Shown: piece after piece, positions 1-6,477 of the stretch
Layout: every line of letters starts with the position of its first letter
Position numbering within the stretch: the stretch's first letter is position 1
Origin: Bacteroidales bacterium H10
GTDB lineage: Bacteria; Bacteroidota; Bacteroidia; Bacteroidales; Muribaculaceae
DNA length: 7,354 bases
Direction of reading: 5' to 3'
Assembly: GCA_001701295.1 (NCBI GenBank)
Contig: DAAV01000051.1
Coordinates: 3,365 to 10,718 of the forward strand
The notes under the pieces: generated by a model
What the model was told of the DNA's origin: nothing
The model's database searches: none
The model's input: only the letters and a program-made list of their open reading frames with translations
Program-made: the position numbers and the translations under genes

Positions 1-110
1 AATGTCAGGCAATCTGGCTTAAAGGGAAGGGCTGGACCGGGGAGGAAGACGCCGTATTACACCCTAATATCATCCGGAAACTTGACGAGGTATTGGAAAT
101 TCTGCCGTAG
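1..110 (+). CDS. C-terminal end of an upstream protein, possibly a HAD-type phosphatase (partial)
   Basis: An open frame enters from the left edge (first full codon at 3) and stops at TAG 108-110, leaving 35 residues. The visible tail has AIWLKGKGW, then HPNIIRKLDEVLEILP. The shape 'xxWLxxxG... then I-x-x-L-x-E-(V/L)-x-x-IL' resembles the last strand and helix of HAD-superfamily phosphatases, but no catalytic motif lies in the window, so this is an inference from a short tail. It points the same way as the inositol-phosphate synthase that follows 274 bp later. In Bacteroides thetaiotaomicron the inositol synthase sits in a cluster with a phosphatidylinositol-phosphate synthase and a phosphatase, so a phosphatase here would make sense. 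It could also be an unrelated gene. That a real gene ends here is likely; its identity is weak. Confidence 0.5.
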   Translation, partial: CQAIWLKGKGWTGEEDAVLHPNIIRKLDEVLEILP

Positions 111-136
111 GTAGGTTTTGATATTTTTGCATTCCA

Positions 137-169
137 TTTGTAGTTATGGTATTCTTTAACCTATTTTTG
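137..169 (+). promoter_or_regulatory. Bacteroidales-type promoter for the inositol-phosphate synthase
   Basis: TTTG at 137-140 is followed after 21 bases by TATTTTTG at 162-169. This matches the Bacteroidetes primary sigma consensus (TTTG near -33, TAnnTTTG near -7). Transcription would begin around 176, giving a leader of roughly 200 nt before the ATG at 385. A second TATTTTTG at 122-129 has no good -33 partner. Confidence 0.5.
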
Positions 170-175
170 GTTAAA
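155..175. promoter_or_regulatory. 7-bp dyad overlapping the -7 box (operator-like or weak hairpin)
   Basis: TTTAACC (155-161) and GGTTAAA (169-175) are perfect inverted arms around the 7-base spacer TATTTTT, and the dyad covers the predicted -7 element at 162-169. A regulator bound here would block the promoter. Alternatively this is a weak AT-rich hairpin ending the upstream gene; the lack of GC pairs and of a long T-run makes a strong terminator unlikely. Confidence 0.35.
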
Positions 176-271
176 ACGTTCAAATTTAGGATAAATTAAG
201 AAATATCTGACTAAATTATTTATAAAAAACTTTGTGGAATGCAAAATTGAAGGTAATTTTACAGAATCTAT

Positions 272-353
272 TCCCGCGATTGGATTTCGTATAAGCGCGT
301 TTATGCGGACAGGTCCGGAATTGGCAGGACCCGAAGGGGATAGTCGAGTCTAA
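272..353 (+). promoter_or_regulatory. GC-richer leader segment with a possible 16-codon leader peptide
   Basis: Within an otherwise AT-rich spacer, about 272-345 is clearly richer in G and C. It holds a small hairpin with stem GGTCC (312-316) and GGACC (327-331) around a 10-base loop. An ATG at 303 opens a 16-codon frame, MRTGPELAGPEGDSRV, stopping at TAA 351-353, only 31 bases before the synthase start. The frame is open further upstream to about 195, but no other ATG occurs. It could be a structured 5' leader, an upstream peptide acting in cis, or remnant coding sequence. It matches no riboswitch class I recognise. Confidence 0.25.
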
Positions 354-384
354 GTTAAAGAAAAATAGAAAACACATTTTAATC

Positions 385-1713
385 ATGTCAACAAAGAAAG
401 CAGAAGCTCCTAAAGGTAAACTCGGAGTTTTGGTAGTGGGCCTCGGTGCGGTCACCTCCACCTTTATGACAGGTGTCCTTATGGCCCGTAAGGGACTTGC
501 GAAGCCCGTAGGCTCCATGACACAGTATGACAAGATCCGCGTCGGACGCGGTGCAGATAAGAAATATCTCCACTACAAAGATATAGTGCCTCTCGCAGAC
601 CTCAATGATATCGTATTCGGCGCATGGGATGTATATCCTGCGAATGCCTATGAGGCTGCCGTCAATGCGGAGGTACTTAAAGAAAAGGATATCAATCCTG
701 TCAAAGAGGAACTGGAGGCTATCATACCGATGAAGGCCGCTTTCGATCACAATTATGCCAAGCGTCTCGACGGTGACAATGTCAAGGATGTAAAAGACAG
801 ATGGGATATGACCGAACAGATCCGCGAGGATATACGCCGTTTCAAGAAAGAAACGGGTGTCGAGCGGGTTGTCGTGCTTTGGGCGGCTTCTACCGAAGTT
901 TATGTCCCTGTCGACGAGAAGATCCACGCTACTGTCGAATCTCTTGAAGCTGCGATGAAAGCCGATGACAAAGAGCATATCGCGCCTTCTATGTGCTATG
1001 CCTACGCCGCCCTTGCCGAGGGTTGTCCTTTCATCATGGGTGCACCCAATACCACTGTCGATATTCCCGCCATGTGGGAACTTGCGGAGAAGACAGGAAT
1101 GCCTATTGCAGGCAAGGATTTCAAGACAGGCCAGACTCTTGTCAAGTCAGGTTTCGCTCCTATCATCGGTACGCGTTGTCTGGGTCTCAGCGGCTGGTTC
1201 TCGACCAATATTCTCGGCAATCGCGACGGTCTTGTGCTTGACGAGCCTGCCAATTTCCGTACGAAGGAAGTTTCCAAACTTTCGACTCTCGAAAGCATCC
1301 TCGTGCCCGAAGAACAGCCTGATCTCTACGGTCACGGCAATGACGAGGACACACAGTATTATCACAAGGTGCGTATCAACTATTATCCCCCCCGCAATGA
1401 CAACAAGGAGGGATGGGACAATATCGACATCTTCGGCTGGATGGGCTATCCGATGCAGATCAAGATCAATTTCCTCTGCCGTGATTCTATCCTCGCGGCG
1501 CCTCTGTGTCTTGACCTCGTGCTGCTGAGCGACCTTGCCATGAGAGCCGGACGTTACGGCACACAGCGCTTCCTCAGTTTCTTCCTCAAGAGTCCTATGC
1601 ATGACTATACTCAGGGAGAGGTGCCTGTCAACCATCTTTTCCAGCAGTACACCATGCTCAAGAACGCCATCCGCGAGATGGGCGGTTACGAAGCCGACGA
1701 GGAGATCGACTGA
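385..1713 (+). CDS. Myo-inositol-1-phosphate synthase (inositol-3-phosphate synthase)
   Basis: The product (442 aa, cytosolic) converts D-glucose 6-phosphate to 1D-myo-inositol 3-phosphate with NAD+ as tightly bound cofactor, the first step of inositol synthesis. The Rossmann glycine motif GLGAVTSTFMTG is at residues 19-30. The family signature GKDFKTGQT is at 243-251, where the lysines correspond to the conserved lysine-rich active site of eukaryotic and archaeal enzymes. NILGNRDG is at 275-282 and matches the NxLGNxDG block. The length is typical of the shorter prokaryotic enzymes. The ATG follows an A-rich stretch and sits just before the Rossmann fold. In Bacteroidetes this enzyme feeds phosphatidylinositol and inositol sphingolipid synthesis, which is the probable role here. 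It has its own promoter about 210 bp upstream and a strong terminator about 50 bp downstream, so it may be expressed as a single-gene unit or as the last gene of a longer one. Confidence 0.96.
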   Translation: MSTKKAEAPKGKLGVLVVGLGAVTSTFMTGVLMARKGLAKPVGSMTQYDKIRVGRGADKKYLHYKDIVPLADLNDIVFGAWDVYPANAYEAAVNAEVLKEKDINPVKEELEAIIPMKAAFDHNYAKRLDGDNVKDVKDRWDMTEQIREDIRRFKKETGVERVVVLWAASTEVYVPVDEKIHATVESLEAAMKADDKEHIAPSMCYAYAALAEGCPFIMGAPNTTVDIPAMWELAEKTGMPIAGKDFKTGQTLVKSGFAPIIGTRCLGLSGWFSTNILGNRDGLVLDEPANFRTKEVSKLSTLESILVPEEQPDLYGHGNDEDTQYYHKVRINYYPPRNDNKEGWDNIDIFGWMGYPMQIKINFLCRDSILAAPLCLDLVLLSDLAMRAGRYGTQRFLSFFLKSPMHDYTQGEVPVNHLFQQYTMLKNAIREMGGYEADEEID

Positions 1714-1764
1714 TATCACAAAATACCGGCGTCATGGAGTGGCGTCGATTGGTAAAAATATCTT

Positions 1765-1802
1765 AAATAAGCGTCCTCCCGCATAAGGGAAGGCGCTTAT
1801 TT
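1765..1802 (+). terminator. Intrinsic terminator after the inositol-phosphate synthase
   Basis: AAATAAGCGTCCTCCC (1765-1780) pairs with GGGAAGGCGCTTATTT (1787-1802) around the 6-base loop GCATAA. The 16-bp stem has one G-U pair and one C-A mismatch. A T-rich tract continues on the 3' side through about 1812. It separates the synthase from trmD, which has its own -7 box just beyond. Confidence 0.8.
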
Positions 1803-1815
1803 GCGTTTTATTGAT

Positions 1816-1823
1816 TAATTTTG
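1816..1823 (+). promoter_or_regulatory. -7 box of the trmD promoter
   Basis: TAATTTTG followed by CA fits the TAnnTTTG consensus and the common Bacteroidales form 'TTAAnTTTGCA'. No clear TTTG lies at the expected -33 distance, because that position falls in the terminator arm. Transcription would start near 1830, leaving a leader of about 50 nt before the ATG at 1883. Confidence 0.45.
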
Positions 1824-1882
1824 CAGTCTGAAAGCACTCATGTCGATGATTGAGTGACCAGGATATTGAAACTGACCGAATC

Positions 1883-2563
1883 ATGAGAATAGATCTGCTT
1901 ACCGTAATGCCCGAGATGCTTGAAGCTTTTTTCGGGTGTTCCATCCTGAAGCGGGCCCAGGACAAGGGGCTTGCAGAGATTAAAGTCCACAATCTCCGCG
2001 ATTATACTACCAGTCGTCACCGTAAGGTCGATGATTATCCGTTCGGAGGAGAGGCCGGGATGGTCATGCAGATACAGCCCATCGACGCATGCATATCGCA
2101 ACTGAAGTCGGAGCGGGACTACGACGAGATCATCTTCATGACTCCCGACGGCGAGACTTTCAACCAGCCTATGGCCAACACTCTCTCGCTCCTTGACAAT
2201 ATCATAATTCTTTGCGGGCATTACAAAGGTGTGGACTGGCGTGTGCGCGAACATCTGATAACAAAAGAGATCACTATAGGCGATTATGTTCTGACGGGAG
2301 GCGAACTTCCCGGAGCGGTTGTCGCCGATGCCGTGGTCAGGCTTCTGCCCGGAGTTATCGGTGATGAACAGTCGGCGCTTTCCGATTCGTTTCAGGACGG
2401 TCTTCTTGCTCCTCCGGTCTATTCCCGCCCTGCGGAATACAACGGATGGCGTGTTCCCGACATACTTCTGTCTGGACATGAGGCAAAGATAGCGGAGTGG
2501 CGATATGAACAGGCTCTTGAACGTACCCGCAGGCTCAGACCCGATTTGCTTGACAATAAGTAG
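1883..2563 (+). CDS. trmD: tRNA (guanine-N1-)-methyltransferase TrmD
   Basis: TrmD is a SPOUT-class dimer that uses S-adenosylmethionine to methylate N1 of G37, next to the anticodon, in tRNAs reading CNN codons; this prevents +1 frameshifting. The start at 1883 gives 226 aa beginning [13 protein letters not shown], the usual TrmD N-terminus. An in-frame ATG at 1850 would add 11 residues with no family counterpart. The motif [11 protein letters not shown] begins at residue 111 (E. coli has CGRYEGIDERV). The knot motif [11 protein letters not shown] ends at P143, and D149 in VVADAVVR aligns with the proposed catalytic aspartate. [19 protein letters not shown] and LLSGHEAKI follow as expected. 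E. coli TrmD is about 30 residues longer at the C-terminus, and the short form looks complete. The usual rpsP-rimM-trmD-rplS operon partners are absent here. It is followed by a MATE transporter 52 bp downstream on the same strand. Confidence 0.97.
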   Translation: MRIDLLTVMPEMLEAFFGCSILKRAQDKGLAEIKVHNLRDYTTSRHRKVDDYPFGGEAGMVMQIQPIDACISQLKSERDYDEIIFMTPDGETFNQPMANTLSLLDNIIILCGHYKGVDWRVREHLITKEITIGDYVLTGGELPGAVVADAVVRLLPGVIGDEQSALSDSFQDGLLAPPVYSRPAEYNGWRVPDILLSGHEAKIAEWRYEQALERTRRLRPDLLDNK

Positions 2564-2615
2564 GTCGTGGAAGTTAACGGATCAGGTAATAAGGATTTAG
2601 GTAAAAAGGGATAAT

Positions 2616-4025
2616 TTGGATATAAGAAATACTATCAGTGCAGTGGCTTCACTGCCTGTCGCGATAGCGGCGCGCGGTCGTGTCAAATCACCGCTCAAGC
2701 GTGAGCTCGTATCGCTCACGCTTCCCATACTTGTCGAGACTCTGCTGATAATGACGCTCGGGGCGGTCGACACTTTCATGCTTTCCCGTCATTCCGACGA
2801 AAGTGTGGCGGCGGTCGGTCTCGCCAATCAGATGATCACTTTCACATTTATTATTTTCGAGGTCATCAACCTCGGAACCTCCGTGCTCTGCAGCCAATAT
2901 CTCGGAGCGCGTCTGCGCGACAGGATGGAAACGGTGGTGGGAGTCTCGCTTGTGGTCAATCTTATAATGGGAGTTGCTGTCAGCGCGGGTTTATATCTTT
3001 ACGCGTCCGAGATTCTGGCGGCTATGGGACTTGAAGGCTCCATGCTCGCAGAGGGCGTGGGCTACATGGAGATAGTGGGTGCATTCGCTTTTTTTCAGGC
3101 TCTGCAGCTGACTCTGTCGGCTGTCTTGCGGTCCAACAACAAGGCGGTTTATCCCATGATGGTCATTCTGGTGGTCAACTGTCTCAATATATTGGGCAAT
3201 TACACACTTATTTTCGGTAAATTCGGTGCTCCGGCGCTCGGAGTGCAGGGCGCTGCCATTTCAACTGCGACATGCCGTATGGTCGCTATGGTTATTCTCG
3301 CCGTAATTGTGTTCAGAACTACGGTGCGCCGTTTTCCGGTCCATATCTTCCGCCATTGGCCGCGACAGGAGTTCAGGAATCTGATGAAGATCGGACTTCC
3401 TTCTGCGGGAGAGCAGATGAGCTACAGCTGTTCGCAGCTCGTCATAGCATACTTCATCACCTCTCTCGGTATGGAGGCGCTTGCGGCGCGGACCTATTGT
3501 GTCAACATCATAATGTATGTCTATCTGTTCTCTATAGCTATCTCTCACGCGGGAGCTATCTGCATAGGCCATCTTGTCGGCGCGGGCCGTTGGGAGGGCG
3601 CCTATCTGATGGGCAGGTATGTCATGAAGGTCGCCTTGATATGGACACTTATATTTTCATTTCTGATAGCGTTGGCGGGACCTGCCATAATGACCACACT
3701 TACCTCGAATCCGCAGATAATCGCTTTCGGAGTGGCGATATTGTGGATTGATGTAGTGCTTGAGATCGGACGGCCGATCAACATTCTCTTTGTCAATGTC
3801 CTTCAGGCCGCGGGAGATGTCAATTATCCCTTCTATGTAGGACTGGTCTGGATGTGGTCGATCGCTGTAGTATGCGCTTATCTGTTCGGCATTACTTTCG
3901 GCTTCGGCATATTGGGTATGTGGTGGATGTTCGCACTCGACGAGAACATCCGGGGTGTGGTCTTCATCCGCCGCTGGAAATCCCGCCGCTGGCAGCACAA
4001 AGGCTTTACCCTCACCGCTGCATAG
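2616..4025 (+). CDS. MATE family multidrug/metabolite efflux transporter (probable TTG start)
   Basis: This is an inner-membrane antiporter of the MATE family, which exports cationic drugs, dyes or metabolites using a Na+ or H+ gradient; the substrate cannot be told from sequence. The 469 aa fit 12 transmembrane helices. The family's internal duplication is visible: LPILVE around residues 36-41 in the first half and LPSAGE around 261-266 in the second, about 225 residues apart. The first half also has GAVDTFMLSRHSDESVAAVGLANQM, the typical TM1-TM2 region. No ATG lies in frame between the upstream stop at 2598-2600 and the middle of TM1, so translation must begin at TTG 2616 or possibly GTG 2643; TTG 2616 gives a normal cytosolic N-terminus. 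It lies 52 bp after trmD with no obvious promoter between, so co-transcription is likely. A strong terminator follows. Confidence 0.92.
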   Translation: MDIRNTISAVASLPVAIAARGRVKSPLKRELVSLTLPILVETLLIMTLGAVDTFMLSRHSDESVAAVGLANQMITFTFIIFEVINLGTSVLCSQYLGARLRDRMETVVGVSLVVNLIMGVAVSAGLYLYASEILAAMGLEGSMLAEGVGYMEIVGAFAFFQALQLTLSAVLRSNNKAVYPMMVILVVNCLNILGNYTLIFGKFGAPALGVQGAAISTATCRMVAMVILAVIVFRTTVRRFPVHIFRHWPRQEFRNLMKIGLPSAGEQMSYSCSQLVIAYFITSLGMEALAARTYCVNIIMYVYLFSIAISHAGAICIGHLVGAGRWEGAYLMGRYVMKVALIWTLIFSFLIALAGPAIMTTLTSNPQIIAFGVAILWIDVVLEIGRPINILFVNVLQAAGDVNYPFYVGLVWMWSIAVVCAYLFGITFGFGILGMWWMFALDENIRGVVFIRRWKSRRWQHKGFTLTAA

Positions 4026-4049
4026 AGGCTTTCGGCCCTCGTAAATATA

Positions 4050-4095
4050 AAAACAGATGGGTTGCGAAGTCTTTTATTCGCAACCCATCTGTTTT
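4050..4095. terminator. Bidirectional intrinsic terminator between convergent genes
   Basis: A perfect 19-bp inverted repeat (arms 4050-4068 and 4077-4095) surrounds the 8-base loop GTCTTTTA. The outer ends are AAAA and TTTT, and A-rich sequence lies on the left side, so the structure can end transcription from the MATE gene (+) and from the nitroreductase (-). Its placement between two convergent genes fits this exactly. Confidence 0.85.
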
Positions 4096-4097
4096 AG

Positions 4098-4133
4098 CGT
4101 ATGTACTTTCTATTTCGTATGTACTTTCTATTT
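4098..4133. repeat. Exact 18-bp tandem duplication at the end of the nitroreductase gene
   Basis: CGTATGTACTTTCTATTT occurs at 4098-4115 and again, directly abutting, at 4116-4133. The second copy contains the last lysine codon and the TAG stop of the minus-strand nitroreductase gene. The first copy repeats the same stop region immediately downstream. It looks like a recent slippage duplication and does not change the protein. Confidence 0.85.
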
Positions 4134-4874
4134 AAGGAAGCGCTTGGCGCGGAGCAGGTCGAGGAAGGTTCGGCTGAAGTCTTCGTTCATCGCACGCGGG
4201 TAACGGACATCGGTAAATACCTGCGCAAGCGTCCGCTTCCCGTTTTCCTCTATGAATTTACGATTTGGTCCGTAATCATCTTTCGCTTTGAACAGGTCGA
4301 TGATCTCATCATCGCTGTCTGAACGGTAATGTTCTTCATGCACGATCGCACCGAGCGGGAGACGTTCGGTCTCTACGCCCTCTTCCGCAGGCCAGCCGAG
4401 AGTGATACACGCCACCGGAACGCATAGATCCGGCAATCCGAGTATATCCGAAATTTTGTCGGCATTGTAGGTCACGGTGCCCAGATAGCAGGTGCCGAGT
4501 CCTTCAGACTCGGCGATGGCTACTATCTGCTGAGCGAAAACCGAGGCGTCGGCCATTGCGTTCATGAACGACAGGAAGTTGTCATATCCAGGATCGGCAT
4601 CGCTGAGTTCACACCAGTGCGTGAAACGGTTGAAATCCGCGCAGACTGTAAGCACGACAGGAGCTGTGGTCACCATGGGCTGATTGAAATGAGCCGGAGC
4701 CAAAGCCTTTTTGCCTTCTTCCGAACGAGTGACGATGACGGAATACAATTGCATGTTTCCGCATGTCGGAGCTTTCATGGCCGCTTCAAGAATCGAATCG
4801 AGAAGTTCGCGGCTGACCTCTCTGTCGCTGTATTTGCGGACGCTGCGGCGCGTCTTGAAATTAGTTATATCCAT
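4128..4874 (-). CDS. FMN-dependent nitroreductase / flavin reductase, NfsA-FRase-like
   Basis: The product (248 aa, cytosolic) belongs to the nitroreductase fold. Its homodimers bind FMN and use NAD(P)H to reduce nitroaromatics, quinones or free flavin; the physiological substrate is unknown. RRSVRKY at residues 9-15 is the FMN phosphate-binding N-terminal motif. APTCGNMQLYSVIV from residue 35 corresponds to the family's 'AP(S/T)xxNxQPW' segment, and GLGTCYLG at 125-132 is the 'GLGxCxxG' motif. VACITLGWPAEE follows, then a C-terminal arm with basic residues (RAKRFLK), as in the 240-250 aa NfsA/FRP group rather than the shorter NfsB type. The ATG is separated by one base from the stop of the upstream aminopeptidase gene, so the two are almost certainly co-transcribed and translationally coupled. 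The link with a secreted peptidase has no obvious metabolic reason. Confidence 0.92.
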   Translation of the reverse strand: MDITNFKTRRSVRKYSDREVSRELLDSILEAAMKAPTCGNMQLYSVIVTRSEEGKKALAPAHFNQPMVTTAPVVLTVCADFNRFTHWCELSDADPGYDNFLSFMNAMADASVFAQQIVAIAESEGLGTCYLGTVTYNADKISDILGLPDLCVPVACITLGWPAEEGVETERLPLGAIVHEEHYRSDSDDEIIDLFKAKDDYGPNRKFIEENGKRTLAQVFTDVRYPRAMNEDFSRTFLDLLRAKRFLK

Positions 4875-4875
4875 C

Positions 4876-6291
4876 TTATTGTTCTGGTGAAAACATCGGG
4901 TCCCAGGCAGGAAGTAATGTCGGTTTCTGTTTCAATATCTCGAGAGTAGAGGGTGTGGCGTATTTCTTGTCGACTACAAGACGGAACATATATTCGTCAA
5001 ACCATTTGTCGGTCATGATGAGATGGCCGTCGTTGGCTCCATTGCCCCAACTGTTCTCGACCATCCATTTCTTAGGTTTGCCCTCGGCATCCAGATCCAC
5101 GGCTACAAGAGTCATGGCGTGCGAGGAGGCACTTGCGAATGTCCGGATGCGGTCTGCCTTGTCCATACCGAAAGTGGTGCCCATCAGTGATTCGTAATCG
5201 AAATTGTCGGGGTCGAGAAGCCCGCGGTCACGGTCGAGAAATTTGCCTACATCGCAGGAGAAATACATCATTGTGCTGTCCTTGATGGAGGCGATGGCCA
5301 TTTCTTTGATCTCCTCGACAGGAAGATTGACATACGTCCAGTTGCTGCCGTCGTAAGTGTGGCGGTCATAATCGATCTCATAAAGCCTGTGATATGGCCG
5401 TGTGGGATCGTTCATCAGCATCACATAGCCGTTCTGCAGATCATTGCCTGCATATTCGTTATAGAATCCGAGCGGTGTATAAGTGCGGGTATCGACCACT
5501 TCGCCCTTGCTGTTCTTGCGAGTCCATGTGAATTCTGCGGGTGGTTCGCCGAGTGTGAGCGCAAGCATACGGTAGATCTCGGCGAGCATATGCTCCTTGC
5601 GTTCCTGGATTTCTTTGGAACCTTTACCGGTGGCATGCATTTTCCTGAGTTCAAGACCGTCTTCACGAAGTTTCAGTGAGAGAAGATTGTTGAGTCTGCT
5701 GGTGTTTTCCGCAGAAAATGATTCGGTCATTACCTCAGCCGGAACGATACCGTATTTCGATATATTGTCGGCGATACCGGTGAACTGGCCCCCATCGTTG
5801 AGCGGGTTGCGCATAAGCCATTCAACCATTTTGTCGTCTGTCGGACGGCCGGCATAGTCGATCATTCCCTGAAGGAAAAGATTGGCTTTTTCAAGCTGGT
5901 CGTAAAAGAAATTGTAGTTTTGCGACAGTTTCAGTTCCGGGAGGTCATTCTTCGCCATCATCTGAGAGCGGAGTACATTGAGTCCTGTAAAAAGCCAGCA
6001 GCGGCCGGAACGTTTCTGGTCGGTGATTCCATGGCTTTTGACACGATGTGAGAAATGCGTGTCGAAATTATTCCTGTTTTCAGCGTTGACGGCGAGGACA
6101 TCGATTGAATTGCCTGCGATTGCATTCCGCAACGCTCGGTGGTTGGGGTTCTGACGGTAAGAGGACTCAAGACGCGACAGGAGCTCCGGCGAGATGCCTT
6201 TGTCATTTGTTTTTGCATATGACGGCAGAGTGCCCGATGCTATTACCGCTGCCAAGGCAGCTGATTTACAAAAAAATGAGATGTGTTTCAT
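4876..6291 (-). CDS. Exported C1B cysteine aminopeptidase (PepC / bleomycin hydrolase family)
   Basis: The product (471 aa) is a papain-fold peptidase whose relatives form hexameric barrels that trim N-terminal residues from peptides. The catalytic set is complete: Q92 and C98 in DQKRSGRCWLF, H391 in SSHAMTLV and N413 in VENSWGNG. NPLNDGGQF and the YTPLGFYNEYAG segment are also family-like. Unlike the classical cytosolic enzyme, residues 1-26 form a signal peptide: a positive start (MKH), a hydrophobic core, and a SYA-K cleavage site after A26. It should therefore act in the periplasm or outside. Cys8 is not in a lipobox. The tail ends LLPAWDPMFSPEQ, whereas many PepC proteins end soon after a WDPMGALA-like sequence; in that family the C-terminus reaches into the active site and sets aminopeptidase specificity. 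It is the first gene of an operon with the nitroreductase. Confidence 0.94.
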   Translation of the reverse strand: MKHISFFCKSAALAAVIASGTLPSYAKTNDKGISPELLSRLESSYRQNPNHRALRNAIAGNSIDVLAVNAENRNNFDTHFSHRVKSHGITDQKRSGRCWLFTGLNVLRSQMMAKNDLPELKLSQNYNFFYDQLEKANLFLQGMIDYAGRPTDDKMVEWLMRNPLNDGGQFTGIADNISKYGIVPAEVMTESFSAENTSRLNNLLSLKLREDGLELRKMHATGKGSKEIQERKEHMLAEIYRMLALTLGEPPAEFTWTRKNSKGEVVDTRTYTPLGFYNEYAGNDLQNGYVMLMNDPTRPYHRLYEIDYDRHTYDGSNWTYVNLPVEEIKEMAIASIKDSTMMYFSCDVGKFLDRDRGLLDPDNFDYESLMGTTFGMDKADRIRTFASASSHAMTLVAVDLDAEGKPKKWMVENSWGNGANDGHLIMTDKWFDEYMFRLVVDKKYATPSTLEILKQKPTLLPAWDPMFSPEQ

Positions 6292-6310
6292 GATTTAAAA
6301 TTTAATGTCA

Positions 6311-6342
6311 TAAAGTTAAGCCAAAAACATAAGATATGCAAG
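6311..6342 (-). promoter_or_regulatory. Promoter of the aminopeptidase-nitroreductase operon
   Basis: On the minus strand, CTTG (6342-6339) is followed after 20 bases by TAACTTTA (6318-6311), one base off the TAnnTTTG consensus. Transcription would begin around 6304, giving a very short leader before the ATG at 6289-6291. Confidence 0.45.
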
Positions 6343-6361
6343 AGAAGAAGATATAATCATC

Positions 6362-6411
6362 ACTTTTAAAGAGCCATAGCATTCATATGGATGATAAACT
6401 CTGTTAAAAGT
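6362..6411. repeat. Long imperfect dyad between divergent promoters
   Basis: ACTTTTAAAGAG (6362-6373) pairs with CTCTGTTAAAAGT (6399-6411) over 12 base pairs with a single bulged G. Inside, CCAT (6374-6377) can pair with ATGG (6387-6390). The right arm touches the -33 position of the tRNA promoter. It may be a regulator site or a cruciform-prone spacer; no protein partner can be named. Confidence 0.4.
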
Positions 6412-6442
6412 TTCGGAGATTGAGAAATTTTTATTAACTTTG
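6411..6442 (+). promoter_or_regulatory. Promoter of the tRNA-Thr gene
   Basis: TTTC (6411-6414) is followed after 20 bases by TAACTTTG (6435-6442) and then CA. The -7 box is a full consensus match; the -33 box is 3 of 4. Transcription would start near 6449, about 30 nt before the mature tRNA end. Confidence 0.6.
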
Positions 6443-6477
6443 CAGATGCAAGACGGTTTCAGACTGTGTTGCAATCA

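Larger units (their letters stand above)
125..246. repeat. Perfect 12-bp inverted repeat bracketing a 98-bp AT-rich spacer
   Basis: TTTTGCATTCCA at 125-136 is the exact reverse complement of TGGAATGCAAAA at 235-246. The 98 bases between the arms are very AT-rich and contain the best promoter candidate for the next gene. The left arm lies upstream of the predicted transcription start, so the repeat would form in RNA only after read-through from the gene to the left. It could instead be a pair of regulator half-sites with looping, or the ends of a small decayed element. I see no clear target-site duplication outside the arms, which argues against a fresh insertion. Confidence 0.5.

Noticed and set aside
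122..129. TATTTTTG as an alternative -7 box
   Set aside because: There is no TTTG or TTG at the required upstream distance, whereas the box at 162-169 has one.
388..978. Long open frame on the minus strand inside the inositol synthase gene
   Set aside because: It is antisense to a clearly recognised enzyme, shows no family features, and arises from codon bias.
1147..1719. Second long antisense frame inside the inositol synthase gene
   Set aside because: Same reasoning: the sense strand carries conserved active-site motifs throughout, and the antisense product resembles nothing.
1850..1882. An upstream in-frame ATG that would extend TrmD by 11 residues
   Set aside because: The extension has no counterpart in the family; [13 protein letters not shown] at 1883 is the standard N-terminus.
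1838..2479. Minus-strand frame opposite trmD
   Set aside because: It is the complement of a conserved SPOUT methyltransferase and has no promoter of its own.
6268..6291. Cys8 of the aminopeptidase as a lipoprotein cysteine
   Set aside because: It lies before the hydrophobic core and lacks a lipobox (SFFC); the SYA-K site after A26 fits signal peptidase I.
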